A stretch of DNA of 64,000 nt, taken from the NCBI GenBank assembly GCA_910585015.1, contig CAJUCT010000023.1:6453-70452 (forward strand), in the 5' to 3' direction. Numbering within the stretch: the first letter of the stretch is position 1; every line of letters begins with the position of its first letter. The notes under the pieces are model-generated. The model saw only the letters and a list, made by a program, of their open reading frames with translations, did not search any database and was not told the origin of the DNA. Shown in pieces: positions 14,971 through 22,433 of the stretch. A program made the translations under genes and the position numbers. This DNA is from an uncultured Acetatifactor sp. Lineage in GTDB: Bacteria > Bacillota > Clostridia > Lachnospirales > Lachnospiraceae.

Positions 14971-17505
14971 ATGGCAGCACCTTATAACCACCATGAGGTG
15001 GAACAGAAATGGCAGAAGATCTGGGATGACGAGCAGGCATTCAAGGTCTCTGAAGATTATTCCAAACCGAAATACTATGCACTGGTAGAGTTCCCCTACC
15101 CTTCGGGAGCGGGGCTGCATGTGGGACACCCCAGACCCTACACGGCTCTGGATATCGTGGCCCGCAAGCGTCGTATGCAGGGATATAACGTACTGTATCC
15201 CATGGGCTTTGATGCCTTTGGCCTGCCCACAGAGAACTATGCCATCAAGAATCATATCCATCCCAAGATTGTCACCAGAAACAATGTGGCCCGCTTTAAA
15301 GAGCAGCTTCATGCCCTGGGCTATTCCTTTGACTGGGATAGGGAGGTCAATACCACGGACGAGGAATACTATAAGTGGACCCAGTGGATTTTCCTGAAAC
15401 TGTTCAAGGCAGGACTGGCCTACAAATCCGAGATGCCCATCAACTGGTGTACCTCCTGCAAGGTGGGCCTGGCCAACGAGGAAGTGGTGAACGGCGTCTG
15501 TGAGCGCTGCGGCAGTTCGGTGGTGCGCAAGGTCAAGAGCCAGTGGATGCTGAAGATCACCGAGTATGCGGACAGGCTGATCCAGGATCTGGACACGGTG
15601 GACTATATTGAGCGGGTGAAGGTATCTCAGAAGAATTGGATCGGCAAGAGCCAGGGGGCGGAGGTGGATTTCTCCATCACCGGCAAGGAGGACAAGCTGC
15701 GCATCTACACCACCAGGCCGGATACGCTGTTCGGCGCCACATATATGGTGGTTTCCCCGGAGCATCCTCTGATTGACAAATATAAGGACGAGATCCGCAA
15801 CTATGAGGAACTGAAAGCCTACAGGGAGCAGGCCGCAAAGAAGTCTGATTTTGAGCGCACGGAGCTTGCCAAGGACAAGACCGGTGTACAGATCCAGGGT
15901 CTGACTGCTACCAACCCGGTAAACGGCAAGGAGATTCCCATCTGGATATCCGATTATGTACTGATGACCTACGGAACCGGCGCTATCATGGCCGTGCCTG
16001 CCCACGACGAGAGGGACTGGGAATTTGCCAAGAAGTTCGGTCTGCCCATCATAGAAGTGGTGGCCGGAAGCCCTGTGTCCGTGCAGGAGCAGGTTTTCAC
16101 GGATGTGGCCACCGGTACGCTGGTGAACTCCGAATTTTTAAACGGGCTGTCTGTGGCCCAGGCCAAAGAGAAGATTATCGCATTTCTGGAGGAGAAGGGC
16201 ATCGGCGCCAGCAAGACCAATTTCAAGCTGCGTGACTGGGTGTTTTCCAGACAGCGTTACTGGGGGGAACCCATCCCCATTGTCAAGTGTGAGAAGTGCG
16301 GCTTTGTGCCCATTCCTGAGAGCGATCTGCCGCTGACACTGCCGGAGGTGGAGTCTTATGAGCCCACCGACAACGGCGAGTCCCCGCTGGCAGCCATAAC
16401 CGACTGGGTGAATACCACCTGTCCCTGCTGCGGCGGTCCCGCCCAGAGGGAGACGGACACTATGCCCCAGTGGGCAGGTTCTTCCTGGTATTTCCTGCGA
16501 TATATTGATCCCCACAACAGGGAGGCGCTGGCCAGCAAGGAGGCGCTGGAGTACTGGATGCCTGTGGACTGGTATAACGGCGGCATGGAGCATACCACGC
16601 TGCATCTGTTGTATTCCCGTTTCTGGCACAAGTTCCTGTATGACCAGGGGGTGGTGCCCTGTCCGGAGCCTTACCAGAAGAGGACCAGTCACGGCATGAT
16701 TTTGGGATTAAATCCTCACAGCTTTGTGAATCAGTCCCCAGAGGAGCAGAAGCGCCTGGTGGAGCAGTATGGCAGCGAGAAGGCGGCAAAGGAAGCCTTG
16801 GTGGAGCAGTATGGCGAGATGGCGGATCATCCCATTGTGAAGATGTCCAAATCTTTGGGAAATGTGGTGAACCCGGACGAGATCGTGGCGGAGTATGGCG
16901 CAGACACCCTGCGCACCTATGAGATGTTCATCGGCGCCTTTGACATGTCAGCCGCCTGGAGCGAGGACGGCGTGAAGGGCTGCCGCAGATTTCTGGAGAG
17001 AGTGTGGAAACTGCAGGATATCCTGGTGGAGGGAGAGGACTACAGCGCCGATCTGGAGACCAAGATGCACCAGACCATCAAAAAGGTCAGCGGCGACTAT
17101 GAGAGCCTTAAATACAACACCGCCATCGCGGCCATGATGGCGCTGATCAACGATATGAACAAGAAGGGGGCTGTGACTAAGGGAGAGTACAGGACGCTTC
17201 TGACGCTGCTCAATCCCGTTGCGCCCCATATCACGGAAGAGTTGTGGCAGATCTGCGGTTTCTCCGGCAAGATCTATCAGACCAGCTGGCCGGAGTACGA
17301 GGAGGCCAAGACCATCGAGGCCACCGTGGAGATCGCCATGCAGATCAATGGCAAGATGCGGGGCACTTTCTCCATTCCCCAGGATCTGGCCAAGGAGCAG
17401 GTTATAGCCCAGGCCAAAGAGTTGTTGGGAGATAAGCTGACCGGCACGATTGTCAAGGAGATCTATGTGCCCGGCAGACTGGTGAATATTGTGGTGAAGC
17501 CGTAG
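14971..17505 (+). CDS. leuS: leucyl-tRNA synthetase
   Basis: A class I synthetase that charges tRNA-Leu; 844 residues, slightly longer than many bacterial LeuRS. The HIGH-type motif reads HVGHPR in FPYPSGAGLHVGHPR. The CP1 editing domain occupies about residues 220-410 (TTRPDTLFGATYMVVSPEHP, GTGAIMAVPAHDERD). A zinc-type CEKCGFVP and CPCCGG segment follows, KMSKS is intact (VKMSKSLGNVV), and the C-terminal anticodon-binding domain ends in EIYVPGRLVNIVVKP. It has its own promoter and terminator. Confidence 0.98.
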   Translation: MAAPYNHHEVEQKWQKIWDDEQAFKVSEDYSKPKYYALVEFPYPSGAGLHVGHPRPYTALDIVARKRRMQGYNVLYPMGFDAFGLPTENYAIKNHIHPKIVTRNNVARFKEQLHALGYSFDWDREVNTTDEEYYKWTQWIFLKLFKAGLAYKSEMPINWCTSCKVGLANEEVVNGVCERCGSSVVRKVKSQWMLKITEYADRLIQDLDTVDYIERVKVSQKNWIGKSQGAEVDFSITGKEDKLRIYTTRPDTLFGATYMVVSPEHPLIDKYKDEIRNYEELKAYREQAAKKSDFERTELAKDKTGVQIQGLTATNPVNGKEIPIWISDYVLMTYGTGAIMAVPAHDERDWEFAKKFGLPIIEVVAGSPVSVQEQVFTDVATGTLVNSEFLNGLSVAQAKEKIIAFLEEKGIGASKTNFKLRDWVFSRQRYWGEPIPIVKCEKCGFVPIPESDLPLTLPEVESYEPTDNGESPLAAITDWVNTTCPCCGGPAQRETDTMPQWAGSSWYFLRYIDPHNREALASKEALEYWMPVDWYNGGMEHTTLHLLYSRFWHKFLYDQGVVPCPEPYQKRTSHGMILGLNPHSFVNQSPEEQKRLVEQYGSEKAAKEALVEQYGEMADHPIVKMSKSLGNVVNPDEIVAEYGADTLRTYEMFIGAFDMSAAWSEDGVKGCRRFLERVWKLQDILVEGEDYSADLETKMHQTIKKVSGDYESLKYNTAIAAMMALINDMNKKGAVTKGEYRTLLTLLNPVAPHITEELWQICGFSGKIYQTSWPEYEEAKTIEATVEIAMQINGKMRGTFSIPQDLAKEQVIAQAKELLGDKLTGTIVKEIYVPGRLVNIVVKP

Positions 17506-17529
17506 GCATTCGGTTTTGAAAGCAAAGAG

Positions 17530-17574
17530 GAGGCAGATAGATGCATTTTACGGGCATTTATCTGCCTCTTTTTT
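17530..17574 (+). terminator. leuS terminator
   Basis: GAGGCAGATA (17530-17539) pairs with TATCTGCCTC (17559-17568), followed by TTTTTT. Confidence 0.88.
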
Positions 17575-17661
17575 GAGGATGTGCATTTCTATAAGCCGCA
17601 TCCAAATGGAATATTGAAGCGGTCGGTTTCCTGAATAGTCTCTCAGTTTTACTTTCGTATT

Positions 17662-19275
17662 TTACGAATTGCCGGCGGTTGTGCGGTACATGAACACTGC
17701 CAGAGGCTCATCTGTGTCAGGCAGACGCAGCGCGCCGCTGTCCAGGGCACATTTGCCGAGCAGCCCCACCGTATCAAAGAACAGGAGTTTGCCGACGACA
17801 TCAGGAATCAGTCCTGCCACGCTCTGGGGGGCATGGTTTTGGAGAAGTGTCTGTCCCAGGGAGACCATCTGTTCATATAGATCCGCCATAGCCTGGATCT
17901 GGGGCTCCAGCAGGGCCTCCGTCTTTGACAGCTGCGCCTGGTCGAAGATTACATATTTTTCGGATCCGGAGTAGATGGAGTCGCTGACCGTCTGCACAGG
18001 ATGCCGGAGATAGCGATTTTTGAGGGGCAGAATGCCAAAGTCCGCAAAAGACGCGGCATAGTCCTCATTGATGCGGGAGTATCCGGCAAAGCCATCGGTT
18101 TCATAGGGGCTGTCAACTTCAGAATAGGTCCTTCCTACATTGATGCCGGTGGCATCCGCGTAGAGGGGGTGGTAGGTATACTGTCCAATATGGCGTCCGT
18201 CAAAAAGGTTGTGTCCTCTGTGTATCACCAGCCAAAACAGCGGCCAAAGCAGCCGTTCATCCTCCATGCCTGCGCCGCGGAAACCTATTTCCCGCAGCGG
18301 GGCAAGCTGGCGGCGCAGACCGTCCAAAATCTCCGGGAGCCGTTCGGTGCAGAGGGGTGTCAGCCGTTCGTACAACTCTCCCATGTACTCTTCGGTGAAG
18401 ATGATCATATTAGTCTGGTAGCGGTCCCTGCCGGAAGGCTGCTGTATTGTGGACGAGGCATTGAAGGAACTGGGCTCTTTATCAGAGTCTATGGTGTTCC
18501 CTGATCCGGATTCGCTTTTTGAGGGCAGTATGCTCAGTAATCCGTATCTGACCAGCAGGGCTGTCTCATCTTCCAGATAGGCGGCGGGCACTCCCAATTC
18601 CAGGGCCAACTCTCGGACAGTCACCGGAGAGTAGTAGGCGCTGAGCAGGATGTTGCCGGGCAGCAGGCGGTTAAAAAGGCTCCTGTATTCCGGATTATAG
18701 CTGCCGGAAAAAAGGGGGCTAAAGCTAAATTGGGAGGGACTGTAACTCTTTGTTCCATATTCTCTTTCCATTCCGATACCTTCTTTCAGTAGTTTCCTGG
18801 TTTTAAACAGGTAATATTTGGTCATATTCAAAGAAATTCCCAGCTTTTGGGCGGTCTCCTGGCAGGAAAGGCCCTGAAAATAGTAGCAGAGGGTGCATTC
18901 CCGGTACTCTCGGGACAACAGGGATAGTTCCCGGCGCAGCTTTGTAATCTGAGCCAGCCTGTCCTCTTTAAGAACCAGATCCTCCGTAAAATCCTCTTGG
19001 CTGGCCAATTGCTCCAAAGTGTCCTGGGGCAGAGGATCCAGGGTGTGCCTGTTCTTTTTGCGCAGGAATTTCTTGTAGGTGTTTCCGGCAATGGACCAGA
19101 CGAAGCCATAGAGAGCCGTCTCATCCCGCAGCCGGGAGGCGTTGGAGAGCAGAGCCAGCAGGATATCCCCAGCCAGATCCTCCGCGTCCTCCCGGTTTGA
19201 AACACGGGAGAGGGCATAGGCGTATATGGTTTTCATATTTTCTTCCGCAAAGGCGGAAACCTGATTTTGTTTCAT
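17662..19275 (-). CDS. large ECF-type sigma factor with about 370-residue C-terminal domain
   Basis: A 537-residue protein. Sigma region 2 lies at about residues 8-85 (YALSRVSNREDAEDLAGDIL, FVWSIAGNTYKKFLRKKN) and region 4 at about 110-165 (LSLLSREYRECTLCYYFQG, LSCQETAQKLGIS). ECF factors are usually about 180 residues. Here a second winged-helix-like segment (SPVTVRELALELGVPAAYLE, about 215-250) and a further domain of unknown function follow. A paralogue at 61359-62915 has the same layout and the matching REYGTKSYSPSQFSF/REFGVRSYNPEQITF junction. No anti-sigma gene adjoins. A shortened element A sits 33 nt upstream. The C-terminal part may sense a signal; that is inference. Confidence 0.85.
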   Translation of the reverse strand: MKQNQVSAFAEENMKTIYAYALSRVSNREDAEDLAGDILLALLSNASRLRDETALYGFVWSIAGNTYKKFLRKKNRHTLDPLPQDTLEQLASQEDFTEDLVLKEDRLAQITKLRRELSLLSREYRECTLCYYFQGLSCQETAQKLGISLNMTKYYLFKTRKLLKEGIGMEREYGTKSYSPSQFSFSPLFSGSYNPEYRSLFNRLLPGNILLSAYYSPVTVRELALELGVPAAYLEDETALLVRYGLLSILPSKSESGSGNTIDSDKEPSSFNASSTIQQPSGRDRYQTNMIIFTEEYMGELYERLTPLCTERLPEILDGLRRQLAPLREIGFRGAGMEDERLLWPLFWLVIHRGHNLFDGRHIGQYTYHPLYADATGINVGRTYSEVDSPYETDGFAGYSRINEDYAASFADFGILPLKNRYLRHPVQTVSDSIYSGSEKYVIFDQAQLSKTEALLEPQIQAMADLYEQMVSLGQTLLQNHAPQSVAGLIPDVVGKLLFFDTVGLLGKCALDSGALRLPDTDEPLAVFMYRTTAGNS

Positions 19276-19308
19276 GTGGTTCCTTTCTTATTTAATGTAT
19301 GCTTTAAT

Positions 19309-19376
19309 GTTCCGCGTCCGCAGGGCTGGTACACAATGCCGAAGTTCTCTGTCTGGCCGCTCAGGCAGCTGCTGTT
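19309..19376 (-). repeat. element A, internally shortened (sigma factor leader)
   Basis: In sense orientation the AACAGCA start, GCGGCC core and CGCGGAAC end are kept, but about 30 bp of the inner stem is missing and the two outer arms no longer pair well. It ends 33 nt before the sigma factor start codon. Confidence 0.6.
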
Positions 19377-19408
19377 TCACTCTGAACTGTGACCGTCAAT
19401 GGGTTAGG

Positions 19409-19440
19409 ACCCGCCGCCCGCTGAAGCGGGCGGTGGGGCA
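19409..19440. other. GC-rich hairpin in an otherwise featureless spacer
   Basis: CCGCCGCCCGCT and AGCGGGCGGTGG form a stem with a very short loop. It resembles stem-loops found at IS200/IS605 ends, but no transposase or matching partner is present. The rest of 19377-19542 shows no gene. Confidence 0.35.
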
Positions 19441-19542
19441 GGAAAGGATATGCGCATATTCCTTCAGATGAGCAGGTCTTATCTGTCTCACCTGTCTATA
19501 TAGTACCCGCAGTCCGGTATTGGTTAAAGTGTTTTTATTAAT

Positions 19543-19830
19543 TTATTTTTTTTCTTTGGCCTTGCTCATGATTTGGTCAATCTGGCGCAGCTCCTCCGGG
19601 GTGCTGGCCTTGCGGATAGCCGCTACGGCGATCTGCAGCTCCTTCGGGGTGAAGGTCAGGCCCTTTTGTCTGGCCTGTGCCATCATGGGCATTAGGAAAG
19701 ACATCATCTCCTTCTGGTTCTTGCCCTGTCCCTGCTGGTAGAGTTGGGATAAAAAGGCAAGCTTCTCACGGGGAATGTCCTGAACGGAAGGGTCTTCCAT
19801 CCAGCTGGGAATGTCAGTGGTTGGTTCCAT
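19543..19830 (-). CDS. conserved small protein of unknown function (95 aa)
   Basis: A 95-residue soluble, charged protein beginning MEPTTDIPSWMEDPSVQDIP and ending in a lysine-rich tail (SKAKEKK). It has two helical blocks: REKLAFLSQLYQQGQGK and LQIAVAAIRKASTPEELRQI. The start at 19830 follows GGAGGA at 19840-19845; an upstream 16-codon extension lies in repeat sequence. It follows the 188-residue gene on the same strand, and both proteins mention the same kind of Met/Gln-rich helices (MMSFLMPMMAQ here, MMEMVKMFQEMF there). I do not recognise a family. An element A unit forms its leader. Confidence 0.7.
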   Translation of the reverse strand: MEPTTDIPSWMEDPSVQDIPREKLAFLSQLYQQGQGKNQKEMMSFLMPMMAQARQKGLTFTPKELQIAVAAIRKASTPEELRQIDQIMSKAKEKK

Positions 19831-19852
19831 ATATTTGTTCCTCCTATTTTGA

Positions 19853-19950
19853 GTTCCGCAGACTCCCATCCAACACACATGCAGGTGATAAATATCTGCC
19901 CGCCAAGGCGTTCAGCTATTTATCAGTGCGTTGCATGGGAGTCTGCTGTT
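19853..19950 (-). repeat. element A leader repeat (95-aa gene)
   Basis: 98 bp. In sense orientation it has AACAGCA, outer stem GACTCCCAT pairing with ATGGGAGTC, inner arms GATAAATAGCTG/CAGATATTTATC, core GAACGCCTTGGCGGGC, and end TGCGGAAC, 22 nt before the ATG. This is a third outer-stem sequence class with the pairing kept. A further short fragment (GTTCCGCATG) begins at 19955. Confidence 0.85.
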
Positions 19951-20001
19951 TTGAGTTCCGCATGAAAGGTTGTCTGAAAATATAATTGGCGGATGCAGCT
20001 G

Positions 20002-20568
20002 TCAGGCACTGTCGTCTGTAGGCTGGGCCGGTGCAGGCGGCGGATCCGCAGGCTGCATCATGCTCATCATGGACATAAGCTGGGACAAGTCAGGCATATT
20101 TCCCCCAAACAAGCCGCCAAGCCCGGCGGCCATCATGTCAGGACTCATGCCGCCAGCGGCCCCGGCGTCCGAGGAAGTGTCGCCGTCACCGGTTTCCGTG
20201 CCGGGAAAGGACATTCCTTCCGGGAACATTTCCTGAAACATTTTTACCATCTCCATCATCTCCTGGTAATGGCTCATGGCCTGGAACATTGACGCAAACT
20301 GGTTCAGCTGGCTCTGTTCCCTGGGGCTGCAATAGGGAGTGATCTCCTGGCAAAGCTTTGCCGGGTCAGGGGAGTCTTCCGAAGGGGCGGGAAAGACGGA
20401 CAGCCGTGGGGAGCGCTGGAACAGCTCCATGGTGTATTTTAATTCCAGGAACTTGATATAGATTGCAAGCTGTTGCTGCATAGGGCTGTCCACATAGGAA
20501 ATCAAAACTTTCAACTTCTGGATTTGATTGTTGGTAAATAAAGCGTCAAAGGCGGTTACTTTATCCAT
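20002..20568 (-). CDS. conserved protein of unknown function (188 aa), low-complexity C-terminus
   Basis: A 188-residue protein. The first 110 residues look helical (DALFTNNQIQKLKVLISYVD, FLELKYTMELFQR) and end in a Met-rich stretch (MMEMVKMFQEMFPEGM). The last 70 residues are Gly/Ala/Ser/Pro rich (DTSSDAGAAGGMSPDMMAAG, then MSMMSMMQPADPPPAPAQP). There is no signal peptide. The start follows AAAGAGGA. It lies between the cysteine-rich gene and the 95-aa gene on the minus strand, with element B units in its leader. I cannot assign a function. Confidence 0.7.
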   Translation of the reverse strand: MDKVTAFDALFTNNQIQKLKVLISYVDSPMQQQLAIYIKFLELKYTMELFQRSPRLSVFPAPSEDSPDPAKLCQEITPYCSPREQSQLNQFASMFQAMSHYQEMMEMVKMFQEMFPEGMSFPGTETGDGDTSSDAGAAGGMSPDMMAAGLGGLFGGNMPDLSQLMSMMSMMQPADPPPAPAQPTDDSA

Positions 20569-20607
20569 GGTTTCCTCTTTCCGGCATATCTTAAGCTTGC
20601 ATTAAGT

Positions 20608-20782
20608 CAAACTTACCTTGCTCCTGCATATTGCAGGCCGTGCCTGCGATATTGCGTTAATGCGTATTTGGAAGTTTTACTTCCAAACTTACCTCTTTGC
20701 GGATATCGCCGGCGTTCCCTGCGATATTGCACCAATAGGTATTTGGACGCTTCCCATCCAAACCTATCTCTGCCTGCATCAT
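20608..20782 (-). repeat. element B, two diverged units (leader of the 188-aa gene)
   Basis: In sense (minus) orientation the first unit has hairpin TTTGGATG...CGTCCAAA and the second TTTGGAAGTAAAACTTCCAAA; both arms change together relative to the units at 9189 and 53174. Each is followed by a second hairpin (GCAATATCGC...) and a purine-rich tail (GCAAAGAGGTAAG, GGAGCAAGGTAAG). The units lie in the 5' leader of the gene starting at 20568. Confidence 0.8.
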
Positions 20783-20825
20783 GTCTCAATGCGCGATTGC
20801 CTGTGCGGCATATAGTTTGTTTTAT

Positions 20826-20858
20826 GGCAGGCAGGTCCCCCGGAGGGGACCCGCCTCC
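20826..20858 (-). terminator. strong hairpin after the cysteine-rich gene
   Basis: GGCAGGCAGGTCCCC (20826-20840) pairs with GGGGACCCGCCTCC (20845-20858). The T-run on the minus strand is poor, so termination is probable but not certain. Confidence 0.5.
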
Positions 20859-20870
20859 TAAGTCATGATC

Positions 20871-21182
20871 TTAGCAGCGATTGCAGCTGCAGGTGTTGTT
20901 GCAGCCGCAGGTGTTGTTGCAGCCACAGCCGTTGTTGCCGCCGCAGAAGCAGGACAGCAGCAGGATCCAGATCAGCCATTCGCAGCCGTTATTATTGCTT
21001 TCGCAGCCACAGCCACAGCCGTTGTTGCCAATGCCGATGCCATTGCCGTTTCCACAGAATAATAAAAGCAGGATGATCCAGCAGCAGCTGCCGCCGCCGC
21101 CAAACAGGCTGGTTCCACAGCCACAGCCATTAGTGCAGCTGTTAGTGGAGCAGCCGCAGTTAGTAGCAGTTAAGTCACTCAT
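20871..21182 (-). CDS. cysteine/glycine/asparagine-rich small protein ('chorion class high-cysteine' type)
   Basis: A 103-residue protein with 21 cysteines and two similar halves. Each half has a Cys-Gly-Asn block followed by a hydrophobic segment (CCWIILLLLFCG and CEWLIWILLLSCFCGG). The N-terminus MSDLTATNCGC and this composition match small Clostridial proteins annotated as 'chorion class high-cysteine HCB protein 13', of unknown function. The segments suggest membrane association, and the cysteines suggest disulfide or metal cross-linking, both inferred. A clear GGAGG precedes the ATG at 21182. The opposite strand is also open because of codon periodicity and is not a gene. Confidence 0.8.
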   Translation of the reverse strand: MSDLTATNCGCSTNSCTNGCGCGTSLFGGGGSCCWIILLLLFCGNGNGIGIGNNGCGCGCESNNNGCEWLIWILLLSCFCGGNNGCGCNNTCGCNNTCSCNRC

Positions 21183-21408
21183 GATAGTGCCTCCATGTTT
21201 TTTTATAGTGTATTGTATGCGCATGGGCCTGTCAAAGTTTCATACCGGAACAGGATATTTACATAAATTTTTTGGTGAATAATGTCAAATTTCAGAAATG
21301 TTTCAGGGCATATAAGGGGAATTTGTCCGAAAATCCTTGAAAAAAGCATATAGGAGGTGTATGTTTTATATAGTAATTTCTATTTCTGAAAGATAAGAGG
21401 GGGAAGGT

Positions 21409-22321
21409 ATGAAGCGGAAAAAGAGTTTAAAGACAACTTTGGTAGGAGTATGTGTAGCTTTAGCGGCGCTTGTCTGCGCCGTGGTGGGGGCAATCGGTAT
21501 TTTTGCAGTCAGGTCCATCACCAACGTGGCATATGACAAATATGAAACGGCCATGGACGAGGGTTATAATGCGGAGATTAAGTCCCAGGTCCAGAGTGTG
21601 CTCGCTATTCTTCAAATGGAGTATGACAAAGTTCTGGCAGGAGATATGTCAGAGACGGAAGCACAGGAGGAGGCAAGTGAAATTGTCCGTGCCATGCGGT
21701 ACAGGGATGACGAAAGCGGATATTTTTGGATTGATGATACGGATTACGTTTTGGTGATGCATCCGATTCTTGCAGAGCAGGAGGGCAGCAACAGATATGA
21801 TCTGGAAGACCAGAATGGTGTGATGATCATTCAGGAGACCATGAACTCCTGTCTGTCGGCGGACGCAGGCGGATTTAATGAGTTCTATTTTACAAAAGCG
21901 GATGGAGTGACGGTGGCTCCGAAGATTGCGTATTCCGGGTTCTTTGAGCCGTGGGGCTGGGCGATCTCCACAGGCAATTATGTGGATGACATGAAATTGG
22001 ACATGCAGGAAGTCAATAATTCTATTAAAAAGGATTTCTATACCGCCTGCGCAATTATGGCGGGCTGCTGCGCCGTGCTGATAGCGTTTGCGGCGGTTAT
22101 TTCGTTTATCTTTGGTGAGATCGTTGTGATTCCTTTGAGAAAGATGCAAGGTATTGAATACGCTTACATCCCTGGCTGAAGACAATGCGGCCTCATCGGA
22201 GGAAACGTCGGCAATGGCGGAAGAACTGTCTCAGACTGTCAGCCGCTCCATAGATACGGTGGCGGATCTGAAAAAGGAGATCGAAGAACTGATGCAGGAT
22301 GTCAAAAAGTTTTCTGTGTAA
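21409..22321 (+). pseudogene. methyl-accepting chemotaxis protein with internal deletion
   Basis: The first 245 codons encode a chemoreceptor sensor: TM1 (residues 9-33), a periplasmic single-Cache domain (RDDESGYFWIDDTDYVLVMH), and TM2 (FYTACAIMAGCCAVLIAFAA), then the start of HAMP (IPLRKMQG). The frame then hits a stop at 22179. From about 22150 another frame carries a receptor C-terminus (TSLAEDNAASSEETSAMAEE, LMQDVKKFSV, stop 22319-22321). The HAMP remainder and the whole signalling tip are missing, so a deletion of several hundred codons joined the two parts out of frame. The membrane sensor could still be made but could not signal. Start follows GGGGAAGG. Confidence 0.85.
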
Positions 22322-22433
22322 GACAGAAAGCGATGCGCCTTAATTTGTTCTGTGGGGCGACATTGCCAGATCCTTATCAATGGGGAGAGGATCGTCATAC
22401 TTCATGTGAGAAAAAATAGATGAGGGTTAGTCT

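Noticed and set aside
14530..16005. 491-codon open frame on the minus strand
   Set aside because: It is antisense to the EF-G-like gene and leuS, mirrors their codon periodicity, and has no family resemblance or ribosome binding site.
19409..19440. End of an IS200/IS605 element
   Set aside because: The hairpin is similar in style but no transposase, partner end or target motif was found.
20881..21282. 133-codon Gln/Pro/Leu-rich frame on the plus strand
   Set aside because: It is antisense to the Cys/Gly/Asn-rich gene and only reflects its repetitive codons; the minus-strand frame has the SD and a conserved start.
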